From: an uncultured Christensenella sp.
Lineage (GTDB): Bacteria; Bacillota; Clostridia; Christensenellales; UBA3700
Direction: 5' to 3'
Length of the DNA stretch: 64,000 nucleotides
Assembly (NCBI GenBank): GCA_910578245.1
Contig: CAJTPC010000002.1
Location: 62,001-126,000 of the forward strand
Numbering within the stretch: position 1 is the first letter of the stretch; every line of letters starts with the position of its first letter. This document shows positions 10,179-19,066 of this stretch, one piece after another. The notes beneath the pieces are model-generated. The model saw only the letters and a program-made list of their open reading frames with translations. It searched no databases and was not told the DNA's origin. The position numbers and the translations under genes were made by a program.

Positions 10179-11435
10179 TCAATCTTTAAGACGCAACGTC
10201 AACTTCTTGCCGCTTTGAATTCTCTTAATTTGCTCGCCAGTCAAAATAACGCTCTCCATTTCGCCGGGCGTGACGATTTGCTTTTTCTTGGAAAACACTT
10301 CTTCGCCGTCTATCTCGGCGACAAGCCTTTTATTCTTAAATACCCCGCTTACACGCATCTTGAGTTGCAAGTTGTCAATGCTTGCGCTCTTAGATAAAAA
10401 CTGAGGTACAACGTAGCGCACTCCGTCTTCGCCGACAATACTTACTTTCTCGTGCGGCTTAAGTCCTTCCTTAATATACTTAGTCGCGCTCGCGCCGGCT
10501 TCCTCGCTCTCCTTGCTGACAAAGTCCACGAGGTCGTGCACGTGCAGTACGTTGCCACATTCAAAAATACCCTCGACGGAAGTCATCATACTCTCGTCTA
10601 CAATTGCTCCGCCCGTTACTCCCGAAATCTGTACTCCCGCTTTTTCGGCGAGTTCCTTTTCCGGAATCAATCCTATGCTCAAGAGCAGAGTGTCGCATTT
10701 TATCTCCTGCGCCGTTTCCATAATAGGATTGAGTTTTTCGTCCACCTTTGCAATAACCACGCTACTTACTCTCTTGTCGCCCTTTATCTCTACAACTGTA
10801 TGCGAAAACAAAAGCGGTATATCAAAGTCTTTTACGCATTGCACTATATTTCTGTTAAGTCCGGACGAATATGGCATAAGCTCGACGATAGCCTTGACTT
10901 TTGCGCCCTCATAAGTCATGCGCCTTGCCATAATTAGACCTATGTCGCCGCTACCTAGAATTACGACCTCTTTTCCCGGCATATAGCCGTCAATATTGAT
11001 TAGTTTTTGAGCCGTACCCGCCGAGAATATACCCGCGCACCTACTGCCCGCCACGTTGATACCGCCTCTCGGTCGCTCTCTGCAACCGCAAGCTACTATC
11101 ACGGCTTTTGCCCGATACTTGAGAAGCCCGTCTGTTTCGTTGACCGCCGTCACAACTTTGTCGTTACTAATTGAGAGAACCGTTGTATCAAGTTTGCACT
11201 CAATACCGCGTTTTTGAACTTCTATAATATATCTCTCCGCATATTCCGGACCTGTCAATTCTTCTTTGAAAGTGTGCAAGCCAAAGCCGTTGTGTATACA
11301 TTGATTGAGTATACCGCCAAGTTCGCTCTGTCTTTCTAATATGACTATATCTCGCTCGCCAGCATCGTACGCGCTCTTCGCCGCCGCAAGTCCAGCAGGT
11401 CCTCCGCCTATTATTACAAGATTTTTATTTATCAT
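10179..11435 (-). CDS. FAD/NAD-dependent oxidoreductase, glycerol-3-phosphate dehydrogenase partner
   Basis: The 418-residue pyridine nucleotide-disulfide reductase-type flavoprotein has an N-terminal FAD motif (IIGGGPAGLAAAKSAYDAG), a second dinucleotide motif (EVVILGSGDIGLIMARR, about residue 150) and an ECGNVLHVHDLVDFVS segment near the C terminus. In Clostridia this family sits between the GlpA/GlpO-like dehydrogenase and DUF1667. It probably passes electrons from glycerol-3-phosphate oxidation to NAD+ or another carrier. The neighbours fit: the BFD-containing dehydrogenase lies 8 bp upstream and DUF1667-GlpK downstream. The exact electron acceptor cannot be read from sequence. Confidence 0.85.
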   Translation of the reverse strand: MINKNLVIIGGGPAGLAAAKSAYDAGERDIVILERQSELGGILNQCIHNGFGLHTFKEELTGPEYAERYIIEVQKRGIECKLDTTVLSISNDKVVTAVNETDGLLKYRAKAVIVACGCRERPRGGINVAGSRCAGIFSAGTAQKLINIDGYMPGKEVVILGSGDIGLIMARRMTYEGAKVKAIVELMPYSSGLNRNIVQCVKDFDIPLLFSHTVVEIKGDKRVSSVVIAKVDEKLNPIMETAQEIKCDTLLLSIGLIPEKELAEKAGVQISGVTGGAIVDESMMTSVEGIFECGNVLHVHDLVDFVSKESEEAGASATKYIKEGLKPHEKVSIVGEDGVRYVVPQFLSKSASIDNLQLKMRVSGVFKNKRLVAEIDGEEVFSKKKQIVTPGEMESVILTGEQIKRIQSGKKLTLRLKD

Positions 11436-11443
11436 AACTCCCC

Positions 11444-12877
11444 CTATTTTCTCCCCTTGGTTTTGCCAACGACTATCTTGCCACCCGAGCTCTTCTCCAC
11501 TTCCTCAAAGGCTATGCCGAGTTCTCGCTCCAATATATCCATTACCCTTTCCATGCAAAAACCGCTTTGGCATTTACCCATACCCGCGCGGGTGCGGAAT
11601 TTGACTCCGCCTACGTCCTTGGCTCCAATAGGTCGGTTTATCGCGTCGACTATCTCGCCTTCGGTGACGGTTTCGCACTTGCAGATAACTTTACCGTATA
11701 ACGGATTTATCTTGATAAGTTCTTCTCTCTCCTCGTCGCTCATAGTAGCAAAACGCGGTACGCCTTTACGTGTAGCGATGAAGCCTTCTTTCTCCACAAG
11801 CGAAAGTTTATCGGCTACGTCTTTTGCTACGTACACTCCAATTGCGGGAGCCGAAGTCAGCCCCGGCGACTCTATTCCCGCTACGTTGTAAAAGCCCTTT
11901 TGCGCGCTTTCGCCTATAATAAAATCTCCGTCTACGCTGTGCGCCCTCAAACCGCTGAATTGCGTTATTACAAATCTCTTATTGAGCGACGGCACGCTGA
12001 CAACCGCTTTTTCGTATACCTCTTTAAGTCCCTCGTAAGTGGTATACAAAGCCTCTTTGTCATCAACGTCTTTTGCCGTAGGTCCCGTAATAATATTGCC
12101 GTGCGTGGTGGGAGCGACCAAAATCCCTTTGCCCATTTTGCTTGGCATTTGGAAAATCGTTCTGCTCGCCAAATACCCGCAAGACTTGTCGTATAGCATA
12201 TACTCGCCTTTTCTTGCGACTATCTTTATCTTTTCATCGCATACCATATTGTTTATTTCGTCTGCGTATACACCCGCGCAATTTATTACGACGTCTGCCA
12301 AATAACTTGACCCGTCCATTGCGCTCACTTTCCATCTGTTTTTTTCTTTGGAAATATTGCATACCTCTTTGTTAAACAAAAATTCACAGCCGTTTACCGA
12401 CGCATTTTCCGCATAAGCTATGCACATCTCATAAGGACTGACTATACCCGAAGTCTTTGCGTAAAGCGCGCCCACTACCTTATCGTTGATATACGGCTCT
12501 AACTCTCTTGCTTTGTCGCCGTCCAGAAGTTCAAGCCCGCTTACGCCGTTGGCGACGCCTCTTTCGTAAAGTTCTTTAAGTACGCCTATCTCTTCTTTGT
12601 CAAAACAAAGCACTAAAGCGCCGTTGCGCTTAAATGGAAAATCAAGTTGCTTGGCTATATCATCGAACATAGCGTTGCCAAGCATATTAAACTTTGCTTT
12701 TACCGTATTGGGTTTTGCGTCAAATCCTGCGTGGACAATACCCGAATTTGCCTTAGTCGTCCCCTGGCTTACGTCTCCGCGTCTTTCCAAAAGCGTTATG
12801 TTAACTCGATAGCGACTAAGTTCTCTGGCAATCGCGCAACCTATTACACCGCCACCGATAATGATAATATCTTTCAT
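11444..12877 (-). CDS. FAD-dependent glycerol-3-phosphate dehydrogenase-like protein with C-terminal BFD-like 2Fe-2S domain
   Basis: The 477-residue protein starts with an FAD-binding motif (IIIGGGVIGCAIARELS) and a DAO-family oxidase/dehydrogenase body to about residue 360. The C-terminal domain carries four Cys in the pattern CKCETVTEGE...GKCQSGFC, typical of BFD-like iron-sulfur domains. Length and architecture match clostridial GlpA/GlpO-type enzymes that oxidise glycerol-3-phosphate to dihydroxyacetone phosphate. L-2-hydroxyglutarate oxidase is a related alternative, but the glpK-containing operon favours glycerol-3-phosphate. It is the first gene of the operon, behind a clear promoter at 12907-12935. 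Confidence 0.88.
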   Translation of the reverse strand: MKDIIIIGGGVIGCAIARELSRYRVNITLLERRGDVSQGTTKANSGIVHAGFDAKPNTVKAKFNMLGNAMFDDIAKQLDFPFKRNGALVLCFDKEEIGVLKELYERGVANGVSGLELLDGDKARELEPYINDKVVGALYAKTSGIVSPYEMCIAYAENASVNGCEFLFNKEVCNISKEKNRWKVSAMDGSSYLADVVINCAGVYADEINNMVCDEKIKIVARKGEYMLYDKSCGYLASRTIFQMPSKMGKGILVAPTTHGNIITGPTAKDVDDKEALYTTYEGLKEVYEKAVVSVPSLNKRFVITQFSGLRAHSVDGDFIIGESAQKGFYNVAGIESPGLTSAPAIGVYVAKDVADKLSLVEKEGFIATRKGVPRFATMSDEEREELIKINPLYGKVICKCETVTEGEIVDAINRPIGAKDVGGVKFRTRAGMGKCQSGFCMERVMDILERELGIAFEEVEKSSGGKIVVGKTKGRK

Positions 12878-12906
12878 AATCCCTCTTGATCTTTTATTTA
12901 TAATAA

Positions 12907-12935
12907 ATTATACCATATATTTCAGATAAATTCAA
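12907..12935 (-). promoter_or_regulatory. Promoter of the glp operon
   Basis: On the minus strand, TTGAAT (12935-12930) and TATAAT (12912-12907) are 17 bp apart, a standard vegetative promoter about 30 bp upstream of the first glp gene. No obvious operator is seen. Confidence 0.7.
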
Positions 12936-12943
12936 CATAAAAA

Positions 12944-12971
12944 ATATACGCTCAACAAATTGAGCGTATAT
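12944..12971 (-). terminator. Terminator of the DUF975 gene
   Basis: The hairpin ATATACGCTCAA/TTGAGCGTATAT is followed on the minus strand by TTTTTT. It lies 41 bp after the stop of the DUF975 gene and just upstream of the glp promoter, so it insulates the two units. Confidence 0.8.
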
Positions 12972-13012
12972 CAAATTTATTTATTTCTGAAAATAGAATA
13001 CGTTATTATTTT

Positions 13013-13738
13013 TTATAAATCAAAGTCATCTTTGAAATCGTCTTTGTGAGATTGACTGTTATCGTCAAAAGCATCGAAAAAATCATTGCCGTCAATATTC
13101 GTATTAACATCGCCGTCCACGACAACGCCACCGTCGTTTAATACGCTGTCCTCTCTCTCATCTTCGGGAAGCAAGCTCAAATAGAACTTAGCCTTAGCGG
13201 TTTCCATATAAGGGCTAACCCAGAACGTCAAAATTCCCAAGGTAATCAAGCAAAGCAAGTACCAACCTATAAAGCTGAATTGCAGACAGAATAATCTCCA
13301 TTTGTTGCCTTTCATCATTTCAATAGACTTCTTTCTTGCATCGTTAGCAGAGATATTAGGATTGTCAAGCAAGATATAATAACTCATGGAATAAGCAAAC
13401 GACTTGATAATTCCCGGAACAATCAAAAGCAACGTCCACAAGACAATGAAAATTTGGTTGGTGAGATACAATACCAACGTTCTTCCAAAATCTTTGAACC
13501 CGTCAAAAAGCATAGCCAAATCAACTTCTTTATTACGAGCGACGTTGAGAGCAATTTTTGAATAACCGATCGTCAAAGGTCCCATAACGATAATTATTGC
13601 GACAACGCCTACGCCTATGTAGGATAAGCCGCCTAACGCTCCTGAAATGATGTCAAAGATAAGGAATGCGAGTACGCAAACTCCCCATTTGCCTCTAAGG
13701 CTTTCCCAAGCAGATTTTCTAAAATCTTTTGCTACCAT
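13013..13738 (-). CDS. DUF975 family integral membrane protein
   Basis: This 241-residue protein has about five hydrophobic segments and the family pattern LDNPNISANDARKKSIEMMKG (in part) followed by WRLFCLQFSFIGW. DUF975 proteins are common in Firmicutes; their role is unknown. The C-terminal 45 residues are acidic and Asp/Asn-rich (FDDNSQSHKDDFKDDFDL), a cytoplasmic tail longer than usual. It is a single-gene unit ending in a strong terminator. Confidence 0.85.
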   Translation of the reverse strand: MVAKDFRKSAWESLRGKWGVCVLAFLIFDIISGALGGLSYIGVGVVAIIIVMGPLTIGYSKIALNVARNKEVDLAMLFDGFKDFGRTLVLYLTNQIFIVLWTLLLIVPGIIKSFAYSMSYYILLDNPNISANDARKKSIEMMKGNKWRLFCLQFSFIGWYLLCLITLGILTFWVSPYMETAKAKFYLSLLPEDEREDSVLNDGGVVVDGDVNTNIDGNDFFDAFDDNSQSHKDDFKDDFDL

Positions 13739-13888
13739 ATTTTACCCCTCATAAATTTATTTTTACAATCTCATTCTAACAAATGCCGTATCGTAAGTCA
13801 ATATGTTTTTTATGTAAATTTTACAAGAAAATTATTGGTTATATTATATATTATACGTAGATAATATAAATTTTGACGATTACAATAT

Positions 13889-14089
13889 TTATTTAACTCT
13901 CTTTTTAGTAGTCGTCTTTTTCGTTGCAGCTTTTTCGCTCTTACTCGCCTTCAAAGCCTTATCGCAAGGATTTTCCAAACTCTTGTCGCATTTTGAGCAG
14001 TGGTCGTACGTTCCGCAAGTGTCGTAACCTGCCCTTTGGCTGTCATTCCACTTTTTAATATCCATTTCCTGTTGTTTTTTTGTAAGCAT
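13889..14089 (-). CDS. Small Cys-containing, Lys-rich protein
   Basis: The 66-residue ORF has a good ribosome binding site (GGAGG, 8 bases before ATG). Its middle holds four Cys (DTCGTYDHCSKCDKSLENPC), possibly a metal site. The last 20 residues are Lys/Thr-rich and basic (KKTTTKKRVK), suggesting nucleic acid contact. Composition and ribosome binding site support translation. I do not recognise a family. Confidence 0.6.
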   Translation of the reverse strand: MLTKKQQEMDIKKWNDSQRAGYDTCGTYDHCSKCDKSLENPCDKALKASKSEKAATKKTTTKKRVK

Positions 14090-14138
14090 ATTATATCCTC
14101 CGTCGTATCTATATTAGTATATTATTGCAAAGTATATT

Positions 14139-14777
14139 CTAATTATCTTTTTCCAAGAATTGTCCGGCGCATTTTTGTTGCGCTCTCTTTTTGTTTTCGC
14201 CATCAGCGCTCGCCACAAGCTCGCCGTCAATATACAGCTCTACGGAAAATATAGGGCGATGCTCTTCTCCGCTCTTGCCAATGTCCTTAAACTCAATTGT
14301 ATGTCCCGCATACTTTTCGTATAAAGCCGATTTATAATCTCTTTTACAGTTATCCTTGGAAGTTATTATAAGTTGCCGTAAGTCTTTGAGAATAAATCCT
14401 CTTGTCTTTTCTATACCTCCGTCAAGATAAATAGCTCCGCATATCGCCTCGAATACATCGCTTCTGATATTATCGCTCAAATCTCCAAAGCCCATTTTGA
14501 GATACTTGTCGTATCCTCTTGCTTTAACTACTCCGGCAAGCGGAGTTGCCGACACTATGGCGCCTCTCATCTTCGTCAATCTGCCCTCGTCTAAATCAGG
14601 GTATGCTTTGCTTAGTTCGTCCGCAATGATAAAGTCCACAATACTGTCGCCCAAAAACTCCAATCTCTGATAGTTCTCTCCGCCGTGTATATGAGAATAC
14701 GAGGGGTGCGTCAACGCCCTTAGCAATAACTCTTTATCGACAAACGTATATCCTATCAAAGCCTCAATATCTTGCAT
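14139..14777 (-). CDS. rnc: Ribonuclease III
   Basis: This 212-residue double-strand-specific RNase processes rRNA precursors and structured mRNAs. The signature YQRLEFLGDSIVDFIIADEL holds the metal-binding Glu/Asp; a second acidic motif (DVFEAICGAIYLDGG) is near residue 105. The C-terminal part (about 145-212) is the dsRNA-binding domain. Its start codon overlaps the plsX stop by one base (TAATG), indicating translational coupling. The usual acpP gene between plsX and rnc is absent here. Confidence 0.96.
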   Translation of the reverse strand: MQDIEALIGYTFVDKELLLRALTHPSYSHIHGGENYQRLEFLGDSIVDFIIADELSKAYPDLDEGRLTKMRGAIVSATPLAGVVKARGYDKYLKMGFGDLSDNIRSDVFEAICGAIYLDGGIEKTRGFILKDLRQLIITSKDNCKRDYKSALYEKYAGHTIEFKDIGKSGEEHRPIFSVELYIDGELVASADGENKKRAQQKCAGQFLEKDN

Positions 14778-15811
14778 TATTCCTCTGCGGGTACCTCGTT
14801 AAGTTCTTGCTTATCAGAGCCAAGCGCATTTGCTATCTTAGCGCATACGTCAGCGTCTACCATTTCTTTGGCGCGTACTATAGCATTCTTGAACGCAGTG
14901 TCGTTGCTTGCTCCGTGCGCCTTGACAACGACCTTTTTAATCCCCAAGAAGACTCCTCCGCCTACCGTATCGCTCGACATAAGTGCTTTGATTTTCTTAA
15001 GCGATGGCTTGAGCAAAAGATACCCCAGTTTTGCTCTCAAACCGCCTTCCATGATATATTTCTTGAGCATGGCAAATATCGTCTTTCCCATACCCTCTGC
15101 GGCTTTCATACTCATATTACCTGCAAAGCCGTCGGCTACAATAACGTCTACTTCGCCCTTAAACATTTCCCTAGCCTCGATATTGCCGACGAAATTCAAG
15201 TTGCTATCTTTCAAAAGCGCATATGCTTCTTTCGTCAAAGCGTTGCCCTTTTCTTCTTCCGCGCCGTTGTTGAGCAGAGCTACTTTGGGGCTCTCTTCAC
15301 CGCCGGTACTGCTCATAAAAGCGCTACCCATAATAGCAAATTCTTTAAGCATACTTGCCTTGCAATCTACGTTGGCTCCGCCGTCTACGAGTATCGTGGC
15401 CTTGCCGTCAACCATAGTAGGCAAAAGCGGTGAAAGCGTGGCTCTCTGCACCCCGTCTATCAGTTTGACAAAAATAGTTGCGCCAATGAGTAAAGCTCCG
15501 GTATTGCCCGACGAAACCAAGCCGTCGTAATCTCCGCTCGCCAAGGTCTGAAGTCCCAACATCATTGAGGATTGTTTTTTTCTTCTCACGGCAAGCGTAG
15601 GCAAATCTTCGTTTGTCACTACTTCGCTTGCGTGCAAAATATTTATTCTTGACTTATCGTACGTCTTGTCCGCAAGATAAGCGCCTATCACGCTCTCATC
15701 TCCGCAAAGCGTGATTTCAAGTTCTTTATTCTCTTCAAGCGCCAATAATGCGCCGTCAATAGCGCTATTGGGACAGTTATCTCCGCCAAAACAGTCAAGT
15801 ATTATCTTCAT
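14777..15811 (-). CDS. plsX: Phosphate acyltransferase PlsX
   Basis: The 344-residue enzyme makes acyl-phosphate from acyl-ACP, the first step of phosphatidic acid synthesis in Gram-positive bacteria. The N terminus ILDCFGGDNCPNSAIDGAL, the SSGNTGALL motif and the GFAGNMSMKAAEG motif are typical. Length is normal. It overlaps rnc by one base. Many Clostridia have fapR, plsX, acpP, rnc in a row; only plsX and rnc remain together here. Confidence 0.96.
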   Translation of the reverse strand: MKIILDCFGGDNCPNSAIDGALLALEENKELEITLCGDESVIGAYLADKTYDKSRINILHASEVVTNEDLPTLAVRRKKQSSMMLGLQTLASGDYDGLVSSGNTGALLIGATIFVKLIDGVQRATLSPLLPTMVDGKATILVDGGANVDCKASMLKEFAIMGSAFMSSTGGEESPKVALLNNGAEEEKGNALTKEAYALLKDSNLNFVGNIEAREMFKGEVDVIVADGFAGNMSMKAAEGMGKTIFAMLKKYIMEGGLRAKLGYLLLKPSLKKIKALMSSDTVGGGVFLGIKKVVVKAHGASNDTAFKNAIVRAKEMVDADVCAKIANALGSDKQELNEVPAEE

Positions 15812-15915
15812 GGTATTTTTCCTCTAAGAAATCTTATTAAGTTGCGAAATCTTAATTAGAATATCTTTATTAATCAATATTATTATCATTTTAATATATT
15901 CTTTTACAAAAATCA

Positions 15916-15944
15916 AGCAATAGCCTTAAATTAAGACTATTGCT
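15916..15944 (-). terminator. Hairpin after the 15987-16424 gene
   Basis: The inverted repeat AGCAATAG.CTTAA/TTAAG.CTATTGCT has one mismatch and is followed on the minus strand by GATTTTTG. It fits a Rho-independent terminator for the two small membrane-protein genes upstream. Confidence 0.65.
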
Positions 15945-15986
15945 CGCTTCTTTATAAGTATATTATAATTCAACTTATTGACTTGA

Positions 15987-16424
15987 TTATTCTTCTAAGC
16001 CATATCTCGTTATATAATTAGTCAAATAAGAATGACATTTATACTGTTTTCCGTCAATATTCAAAACGCTTCCGCATATTGAAAATGACTTTTCGCTTCC
16101 GTCTTTCAACTTAAAAGTAACTCCACTGCTCCCCGCGTCAATTTGCTCGTTACTTTTCTCAAATCTTGACGAGCGAAACTCTTGAATTATATATTCAATT
16201 TCCGCTTTGCTTAATTCGTATTCTTTTATTGTCGGAGCATCGGAAGACGTAACGTTATGATATAAATACGCCGTATCTACCTCCTCAACGCTTATATCCA
16301 ATAACTCGTCGCCTGATTTCCACCGCGCATTATTCCATATCAATACTGACGACAGAACAATTACGGCAACCGTCATTACACAAAATAAAATCCAACCGAG
16401 TTTTGATTTCATAATTTCCTCCAA
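15987..16424 (-). CDS. Small single-pass membrane protein
   Basis: The 145-residue protein has one membrane segment near the N terminus (WILFCVMTVAVIVLSSVLIW) and a 110-residue domain predicted to face outside. Two Cys in the outer domain (SICGS, YKCHS) could pair. The family is not recognised. It follows the 197-aa membrane-protein gene by 10 bp with the same layout, so the two form an operon and may act together. Confidence 0.7.
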   Translation of the reverse strand: MEEIMKSKLGWILFCVMTVAVIVLSSVLIWNNARWKSGDELLDISVEEVDTAYLYHNVTSSDAPTIKEYELSKAEIEYIIQEFRSSRFEKSNEQIDAGSSGVTFKLKDGSEKSFSICGSVLNIDGKQYKCHSYLTNYITRYGLEE

Positions 16425-16434
16425 TTATTTAAGA

Positions 16435-17028
16435 CTATCGCTCTATTATAAACATTTTATCAAATAAATACCTCGCGTATTCGTTTGCTTTTTCTCTGAC
16501 ATCTTCCGCGCTTGACGCCGTATGTATACTGTAAGTTGCTCCGTCCAAGACAAATAATATATTTGTTTCTTCTATTGTATTATCAAATTGCGTGGAAGAT
16601 TGTTGTTTATAATAAACGTTAATGCTATCAACCTTTTGAACGTCATAACCGTCTACCAACTGCGAAATATCCTCCCCTTTTGTTGCCGAAATGCTTGCGC
16701 TGACGTCTTGGCTTCCTAAATCCATTATATATCCGGTAGCATATTTATACCTAAAAGTAAGATTAGTGTACTTACCGTAACGATGATTGCTATCCTCGTC
16801 AGGCTTAGGGAAATAAACTCTACAAGGTTCTTTGACCTCGCCTTCAAGTCCGATAGGCACAATAAAGTAATCACCTAATTTGTTCTGAAGAGTATCGTAG
16901 TCTAGTTTCTTGCTATATACTTCCGTCGTCGCCCAAATGCTAAACATCGTGATAGAAAATATCAGAACTACCGCAACTATTACTGACACGGCTATTTTTA
17001 CTTTACTCTTTTTTGTTAATTTAGTCAT
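16435..17028 (-). CDS. Single-pass membrane protein, family unknown
   Basis: The 197-residue protein has a short Lys-rich N terminus (MTKLTKKSKVKIAVS), one membrane helix (about 11-32) and an exported domain. A good GGGAGGA site precedes the ATG. The C-terminal stretch (LDGATYSIHTASSAEDVREK) has a close but decayed copy upstream at 17282-17396, so the gene was once duplicated. It ends in TAG. Function unknown. Confidence 0.72.
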   Translation of the reverse strand: MTKLTKKSKVKIAVSVIVAVVLIFSITMFSIWATTEVYSKKLDYDTLQNKLGDYFIVPIGLEGEVKEPCRVYFPKPDEDSNHRYGKYTNLTFRYKYATGYIMDLGSQDVSASISATKGEDISQLVDGYDVQKVDSINVYYKQQSSTQFDNTIEETNILFVLDGATYSIHTASSAEDVREKANEYARYLFDKMFIIER

Positions 17029-17050
17029 AGTTTTTTCCTCCCATCTATTA

Positions 17051-17278
17051 TTACACTACTGCGCCTACTTTATAATTAAACGTAATGTTTCGAATAAAAT
17101 TTAATTTATAAACATACATTTGTTCGGTTCCACCATATTGCCAACCTGAATGTGTTATAAAATCTTGAATTGTGCCACTTGATGTGGTGCAGTATCCATA
17201 TATTATCATCATATGCAAAGCCACGTCTTCCTTTTTCCAACTATCACTATTACTGTCATATGAAAAATATCCATTTCC
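17051..17278 (-). pseudogene. Orphan coding fragment
   Basis: A frame without stops runs about 75 codons, ending GVTF-like NYKVGAVV and a TAA at 17051. It has ordinary residue composition (SGWQYGGTEQMYVYKL) but no convincing start codon or ribosome binding site in frame. It lies directly after the decayed duplicate at 17282-17396. I read it as the C-terminal remnant of another gene; a short real gene is possible. Confidence 0.4.
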
Positions 17279-17281
17279 CGT

Positions 17282-17396
17282 TTAATATCTCGCATACTCG
17301 TTTACTTTTTGTCTAGTGTCTTCTACGTCTGATTCTGTCCGCATACTGTAAGTCACTCCGTCTAATAAACATTATTTCTTTCGTCAACTTAGCCAT
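17282..17396 (-). pseudogene. Internally deleted duplicate of the 197-aa membrane protein gene
   Basis: The sequence starts ATG GCT AAG TTG ACG AAA (MAKLTKE, compare MTKLTKK in the intact gene). It then jumps in another frame to LLDGVTYSMRTESDVEDT followed by RQKVNEYARY and a stop. This matches the C terminus of the intact gene at 16435-17028 (LDGATYSIHTASSAEDVREK, NEYARY). The middle, including the membrane helix, is deleted, and the remaining ends are out of frame. Confidence 0.8.
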
Positions 17397-17501
17397 ACTG
17401 TCCCCCTAAAGACAAAAACTAATTTCGATTATATATTTTTCACCTATGCTTTTCTACAGTATATCATATAGACTGGAGTATATCAATACCCATTATTAAA
17501 A

Positions 17502-17524
17502 AAACGGAGCTTAACGCTCCGTTT
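17502..17524 (-). terminator. Terminator of rpmF
   Basis: The hairpin AAACGGAGC/GCTCCGTTT is followed by a T-run on the minus strand, 21 bp after the rpmF stop. Confidence 0.85.
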
Positions 17525-17544
17525 AGATTTTTTACTAAAAAATA

Positions 17545-17730
17545 TTAGTCCTTATTGCTCTTCTCAACAACAAGTTCGCCGTCATAATAACCGCAGTTTG
17601 GGCATACTCTGTGGTTTGCCTTCAACTCGTGGCATTGTGGACATGTCGAAAGATTTGGAGCGGTCAACTTCCAATTTGCTGAACGCGTATGCTTTCTTTG
17701 TTTTGATGTTTTCGCCTTTGGTACTGCCAT
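17545..17730 (-). CDS. rpmF: 50S ribosomal protein L32
   Basis: The 61-residue large-subunit protein has the typical start MAVPKAKTSKQRKHTRSAN and a four-Cys zinc ribbon (CPQC...CPNC). I place the start at the second Met (17730), since GGAGGTG lies 7 bases before it; an upstream Met at 17745 would be inside the ribosome binding site. The zinc-binding (C+) form implies growth with enough zinc. Confidence 0.95.
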   Translation of the reverse strand: MAVPKAKTSKQRKHTRSANWKLTAPNLSTCPQCHELKANHRVCPNCGYYDGELVVEKSNKD

Positions 17731-17831
17731 TGCCAACACCTCCATTTCATACTGATAAAATTTATTGCTATTGCATTATAGTTGATTTTTTTATCTTTGT
17801 CAAACAAAATGCAAAAGTTTTATATTTTATT

Positions 17832-19034
17832 TTAGAGCGCTTGTACAATTTCCTTTGTTTCCCTAGCAATAACGAGTTCTTCATTGGTAGGAATGACGAG
17901 AATTGCCACTTTACTGTCCTTTGCGCTTACGTCTGCAAAACTGCCTCTTGGAGCGGTTGAATTTATCTTAGCGTCAATCTTCATGCCCAAGAATTCCATA
18001 TCTTCAGACACCGATTGACGAATACCGTCGCCGTTCTCGCCGATACCGCCCGTGAATACAACGGCGTCAAGTCCGCCCATAGCAACCGCATACGAACCGA
18101 TAAGTTTGCGAATTTGATAAGCAAACATATCGTAAGCAAGTTTTGCTCTCTCGTTGCCTTCTTTAATAGCTTCGCCGAGTTTTCTAAAGTCAGAACTTAC
18201 TCCGCTCACGCCGAGAAATCCGCTCTTTTTGTTGAGGTAGTTGCTCATTTCGTCAAGCGACATACCCTTTGCTTTTGCAAGCATAATTACCGCCGCGGCG
18301 TCTATATTTCCGCACCTAGTACCCATAATCATACCCTCAAGCGGCGTCATACCCATTGAAGTGTCAATACATTTGCCGTCCTTTACTGCTGTAACAGAAG
18401 AGCCGTTGCCGAGGTGACATGTGACGATTTTACCGCAAGGCTTACCCTTGGATTTGAGGTAATTGATTGCCTCTTGTGATACGAATTTATGCGACGTACC
18501 GTGGAAACCGTACTTACGAATCTTCGTTGCTTGATAGTCCTCGTAAGGAATTGCGTACATCTTTGCCTTATCGGGCATCGTGCTGTGGAAAGCCGTGTCG
18601 AATACTACTACGTTGGGGCAATCGACTATTGACATACACGACTTAAGACACGCAAGACTTGCTGGATTGTGCAACGGAGCAAGCGTAACTATCTCCTCAA
18701 GTTTTTTAAGCGCGTCCTTATCAACGTAGGATGACTTGGTAAAGGCCTCGCCTGAGTGGACTACTCTGTGACCTATCGCGCTTATCTCCTTCGGCGAAGA
18801 AATGCTTCCGTATTCTTTATTTGTCAAACACTCCATTACCAAATTAAAAGCGTCGGTATGGTCGGCTAGCGGTCTTTCCACCACGTACGACTTTCCGTCC
18901 ACCTTGTGCGTGTTCTTCGAGCCCTCGATTCCTATACACTCGACTGTACCCTTGCAAATCACTTCCTCTTTCGTCATCTCGATAAGTTGATATTTGAGAG
19001 AAGAACTTCCTGCATTGACAACCAATATTTTCAT
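17832..19034 (-). CDS. ackA: Acetate kinase
   Basis: This 400-residue cytoplasmic enzyme converts acetyl-phosphate and ADP to acetate and ATP. Signatures are the N-terminal VNAGSSSLKYQL, the KYGFHGTSHKFVS block, CHLGNGSSVTAV and VFTGGIGENGDG. Full length. It lies 32 bp after pta in the same direction, so the two form the standard acetate-producing operon. The organism probably gains ATP by fermentation to acetate. Confidence 0.97.
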   Translation of the reverse strand: MKILVVNAGSSSLKYQLIEMTKEEVICKGTVECIGIEGSKNTHKVDGKSYVVERPLADHTDAFNLVMECLTNKEYGSISSPKEISAIGHRVVHSGEAFTKSSYVDKDALKKLEEIVTLAPLHNPASLACLKSCMSIVDCPNVVVFDTAFHSTMPDKAKMYAIPYEDYQATKIRKYGFHGTSHKFVSQEAINYLKSKGKPCGKIVTCHLGNGSSVTAVKDGKCIDTSMGMTPLEGMIMGTRCGNIDAAAVIMLAKAKGMSLDEMSNYLNKKSGFLGVSGVSSDFRKLGEAIKEGNERAKLAYDMFAYQIRKLIGSYAVAMGGLDAVVFTGGIGENGDGIRQSVSEDMEFLGMKIDAKINSTAPRGSFADVSAKDSKVAILVIPTNEELVIARETKEIVQAL

Positions 19035-19066
19035 AAATTACTCCTTATAATACGATACTTAAATTT

